DNA from: Bdellovibrionales bacterium
GTDB taxonomy: Bacteria; Bdellovibrionota; Bdellovibrionia; Bdellovibrionales; Bdellovibrionaceae
Direction of reading: 5' to 3'
Assembly (NCBI GenBank): GCA_027320785.1
Contig: DAHVKR010000035.1
Coordinates: 1-8,622 of the forward strand
Length of the DNA: 8,622 nt
Below are positions 6,559 through 8,622 of the stretch, one piece after another. The notes beneath the pieces were generated by a model that was given only the letters and a program-made list of their open reading frames with translations, was not told where the DNA came from and searched no databases. The first letter of the stretch is position 1. Each line of letters begins with the position of its first letter. A program made the position numbers and the translations under genes.

Positions 6559-6565
6559 AAGGAGG
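6559..6565 (+). promoter_or_regulatory. Consensus Shine-Dalgarno AAGGAGG of the SpoIIAA-like gene
   Basis: A full-consensus AAGGAGG sits four bases before the ATG at 6570 and fixes that start. It is the strongest ribosome-binding site in the window and suggests efficient translation. Confidence 0.85.
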
Positions 6566-6569
6566 TTCT

Positions 6570-7307
6570 ATGTTTAAAAAAATGCATTTAACTGGAAAAA
6601 ATGTGGTGGGTCTAGAGGCCATTGGTGAGGTTACGGCTGAAGATTATAACTCTGTCCTACTTCCGATCCTCGACAAAGCTCGCTCAAAAGGAGACAGGGT
6701 TCGATTCCTTTACCACCTGGGTCCTGAGTTTAAGGGCTATACATTTGGGGCAGGCTGGGAAGATTTTAAGCTAGGCTTTCGACATATGCGAAGCTTTGAA
6801 AGATGTGCTGTTGTCACGGATGTAAAATGGGTGCGTGATGCAATGAACATGTTTCAGTCTTTGGTCCCCTGCCCATTAAAGCTTTTTAATAACTCTGAGA
6901 TGGAACAAGCTCTAGAGTGGTTAAATACGGAAGACTTGGGGCTTAACTTTCACCTCAACGAAGAAAAAGGCGTTTTACTTTTAGAGGTTACAAAATCGCT
7001 CACTGTTAGTGATTTTGAAGTGATGACAGACAAGGTCGATCACTGGTTAGCAAAACATAAACAGCTTAAAGGACTCGTTATTCATGCAAAAAAATTTCCG
7101 GGATGGGAGAATTTGGGAAGCTTTATCAGTCATGTCGGTTTCATTATGGACCATCATAGAAAAATTAGACATCTTGGTCTGTGTGTAGATGGCGAGTTAC
7201 CTGAATTGGCGGCACAGGTGGCGAAACACTTTGTAGAGGCAAAAGTTCAAAGCTTTCATTACAATGAACTTGATGCCGCTTTGAACTGGGCAGCAACTTC
7301 AAGGTGA
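6570..7307 (+). CDS. Tandem SpoIIAA-like (STAS-fold, PF11964-type) protein
   Basis: This cytoplasmic protein of 245 residues is made of two related STAS/SpoIIAA-like domains. It has no signal peptide or membrane helix. Domain 1 (about 1-120) has VVGLEAIGEVTAEDY (12-26), the strand FLYHLGPEF (46-54), the helix DFKLGFRHMRSFER (65-78) and AVVTDVKWVRDA (80-91). Domain 2 (about 124-243) repeats the plan: GVLLLEVTKSLTVSDFE (134-150), GLVIHAKKFPGWE (168-180), DHHRKIRHLGLCVDG (194-208) and a C-terminal helix after FHYNELDAALNW. Single-domain relatives are common and are usually annotated as STAS/SpoIIAA-like without a known job. The fold in general binds partner proteins or hydrophobic ligands. The Ser of true anti-sigma-antagonist STAS domains is not evident. 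It diverges from the peroxidase gene and is followed by a terminator. Family is likely; function is unknown. Confidence 0.83.
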   Translation: MFKKMHLTGKNVVGLEAIGEVTAEDYNSVLLPILDKARSKGDRVRFLYHLGPEFKGYTFGAGWEDFKLGFRHMRSFERCAVVTDVKWVRDAMNMFQSLVPCPLKLFNNSEMEQALEWLNTEDLGLNFHLNEEKGVLLLEVTKSLTVSDFEVMTDKVDHWLAKHKQLKGLVIHAKKFPGWENLGSFISHVGFIMDHHRKIRHLGLCVDGELPELAAQVAKHFVEAKVQSFHYNELDAALNWAATSR

Positions 7308-7352
7308 GACGTGTTAGCTCGCGGAACTTGGCGCGATCTTAAAAAAAATTAA

Positions 7353-7363
7353 TATTGAGACAT
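7353..7363 (+). repeat. Intergenic 11-mer TATTGAGACAT, copy 2
   Basis: This is identical to bases 4152-4162 and is again followed by CTGTCG. Here its TGAGACA forms the 5' arm of the terminator-like hairpin at 7356-7395. Confidence 0.4.
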
Positions 7364-7401
7364 CCTGTCGCGCGGAAAGTGCCGAAGTTGTCTCATTTTT
7401 T
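7356..7401 (+). terminator. Probable rho-independent terminator after the SpoIIAA-like gene
   Basis: TGAGACA (7356-7362) pairs with TGTCTCA (7389-7395) and is followed by six T (7396-7401). The 26-base loop holds a small CGG/CCG hairpin (7373-7375 with 7382-7384). A competing pairing exists between GCGCGA (7331-7336) and TCGCGC (7368-7373), interleaved with this stem. The long loop makes it weaker than the terminator at 5337. Confidence 0.5.
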
Positions 7402-7428
7402 GAATGAAGTGGCTTTTGTTGCTATATG
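7400..7428 (+). promoter_or_regulatory. Candidate promoter for the Aer-like gene
   Basis: TTGAAT (7400-7405), 17 bases, then TATATG (7423-7428) preceded by TGC, an extended -10 arrangement. It begins right at the end of the upstream terminator's T-tract. Transcription would start near 7435, which would exclude the in-frame ATG at 7426 as a start codon. Confidence 0.4.
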
Positions 7429-7467
7429 CGCGCACACTTAATGTGTATGACGCTTGCAGTACGTAAA

Positions 7468-8622
7468 ATGAATATGAGTACAGCGACAAATGAATCACCC
7501 TTTCAATATGATGAATTGTTTTTTTCTAAAACTGACTTGAAGGGGATTATTCTATCAGGGAATTCAGTTTTTCGTCGAGTCGCTGAGTTTGAATGGGAAG
7601 ACCTGATCAAAAAGCCGCACAATATTATACGTCACCCAGATATGCCGCGGGCCGTTTTCTACCTCCTATGGCAATTTTTAAAAAACGGTCAGCCGATCGG
7701 CGCTTTTGTTAAAAATAAATCCAAGACTGGAAAATTCTATTGGGTTTTTGCTTTAGCTATGCCCACTGAGGGTGGATACTTATCTGTGCGACTGAAGCCG
7801 GGAGGAGACCTTCTCAAGCTTATTGATAAAGAGTATCAAGCACTGCGAGCAGTTGAGAAATCAAAAAATTTATCTCCCGAAGAGTCTTCTCAGCTTTTAC
7901 TTAAGCGTATACAAGAATTGGGATTTAGTAATTATACGGAATTCATGACAGAAGCTCTTGTAAATCAACTTTTTAATCGATCTCGAGAGCGATCCATAGA
8001 GCCCGCTGCTGAGTTGGTTTGCATGGGGCAGATAAAAAACCTGGGTGAGGATATTTTAAAATCAACAAACAAAATATTACATGCCTACAAGGCGACTCAG
8101 CTTGTACCTCTTAATCTTGATATTTATGCAAATCGATTGGGAGAAGCTGGCAGTCAAATATCAGTGGTTGCGGATCAGTATAAAAAACTAGCTGACGAAA
8201 TAAATGTCGACATCAAAACATTTGAGACTTTATCAAAGGAAATATCACAGCAAATTGCAACGAGCCGATTTTATGTTTGTGCATCTGAGCTTTTAGATGA
8301 AGTTTCATCCTATTTAGAAAAAGAATCGAAAGAACATGAGATAGACGGTTTAGAGGAAGTAAAACATTTGGCTAACACATATCGGTCTAAGTCTATGACA
8401 AATGTGAGTGAGGTTATCTCGGTTGTGAGAAAGTTTATTTCTATATCAGAAGGTCTAAGATCTCTTGGTACGGGGCTTGAGTTAGTCAGGGTAACGGGTA
8501 AAATAGAGTCTGCTCGGCTAACGAATTCAACAGAAGCCATAGCCCTTCTCGACAATCTTCGCCAATTCCAAGTGGTTCTGAGCGAGGGCCTTAGAGAAGT
8601 GCTGGATTGTAACGCAACGATG
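7468..8622 (+). CDS. Aer-like FAD-PAS redox/energy sensor with MCP-like helical region, 3'-partial
   Basis: This is a probable cytoplasmic redox or energy sensor for taxis. The frame runs to the window edge without a stop (385 codons from ATG 7468). The PAS domain (about 12-110) aligns closely with E. coli Aer through KPHNIIRHPDMP (49-60) and FVKNKSKTGKFYWV (80-93). Asn32, Phe64 and Asn83 match the Aer FAD-contact residues Asn34, Phe66 and Asn85, and Arg55, His56 and Asp58 match Arg57, His58 and Asp60. The long helical part contains LNLDIYANRLGEAG (215-228) and VVADQYKKLADEI (234-246), like a diverged MCP signalling hairpin, and a second MCP-like stretch VTGKIESARL (342-351). Unlike Aer, no membrane segment is visible. 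In-frame ATGs at 7426, 7441, 7447, 7468 and 7474 leave the start uncertain; none has a clear Shine-Dalgarno. It follows a terminator and a candidate promoter, so it is probably transcribed alone. The PAS assignment is strong and the output is inferred. Confidence 0.87.
   Translation, partial: MNMSTATNESPFQYDELFFSKTDLKGIILSGNSVFRRVAEFEWEDLIKKPHNIIRHPDMPRAVFYLLWQFLKNGQPIGAFVKNKSKTGKFYWVFALAMPTEGGYLSVRLKPGGDLLKLIDKEYQALRAVEKSKNLSPEESSQLLLKRIQELGFSNYTEFMTEALVNQLFNRSRERSIEPAAELVCMGQIKNLGEDILKSTNKILHAYKATQLVPLNLDIYANRLGEAGSQISVVADQYKKLADEINVDIKTFETLSKEISQQIATSRFYVCASELLDEVSSYLEKESKEHEIDGLEEVKHLANTYRSKSMTNVSEVISVVRKFISISEGLRSLGTGLELVRVTGKIESARLTNSTEAIALLDNLRQFQVVLSEGLREVLDCNATM

Noticed and set aside
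8310..8555. Minus-strand 81-codon open frame near the right edge
   Set aside because: It is antisense to the helical part of the Aer-like gene, which is open in frame through the whole stretch and similar to known proteins.
1..8622. CRISPR array, tRNA, rRNA, insertion sequence or att site
   Set aside because: No regularly spaced repeats, cloverleaf, rRNA-like stretch, transposase gene or terminal inverted repeats were seen.

Overview
The window comes from a Gram-negative bacterium. Three proteins carry Sec-type signal peptides, one of them a periplasmic di-heme cytochrome c peroxidase. An Aer-type PAS sensor points to motility or chemotaxis. The DNA looks moderately AT-rich by eye. A predatory or deltaproteobacterial-type lineage such as Bdellovibrionota is possible, but nothing here proves it. 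No phage, transposon, CRISPR, tRNA or rRNA was seen.

Layout. Bases 3-1886 (+) are the 3' three-quarters of a type III (plasma-membrane H+-type) P-type ATPase, cut by the window edge. It converges with a minus-strand pair, a YceI-family periplasmic protein (2528-3139) followed by tag, 3-methyladenine DNA glycosylase I (1890-2501). A divergent promoter region at about 3210-3275 separates yceI from a plus-strand SAM-dependent methyltransferase of the TIGR00027/leucine carboxyl methyltransferase type (3277-4137). A secreted protein that I do not recognise follows on the minus strand (4230-4955).

Bases 5131-5349 (+) hold the C-terminal part of a carboxymuconolactone decarboxylase (AhpD-like) protein. 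It keeps its CxxC motif but has lost its N-terminal part, its normal start codon and its expected catalytic Glu. It ends in a strong, probably bidirectional terminator shared with the convergent di-heme cytochrome c peroxidase (5374-6375, minus). Divergent from the peroxidase is a tandem SpoIIAA/STAS-like two-domain protein (6570-7307). A terminator and a candidate promoter follow, then a 3'-truncated Aer-like PAS sensor (7468 to the window end).

This looks like ordinary chromosomal housekeeping and accessory content arranged in small transcription units. There are loose themes of envelope and stress (H+ pump, peroxidase, decayed peroxidase-type gene, alkylation repair) and redox or energy sensing (Aer-like protein), but no clear multi-gene system. 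The most notable items are the decayed CMD gene, the Aer-like protein with a strongly diverged MCP-like region, the peroxidase lacking the usual distal His, the back-to-back -35 boxes with an apparently leaderless methyltransferase, and a TGAGACA motif found repeatedly in non-coding gaps.
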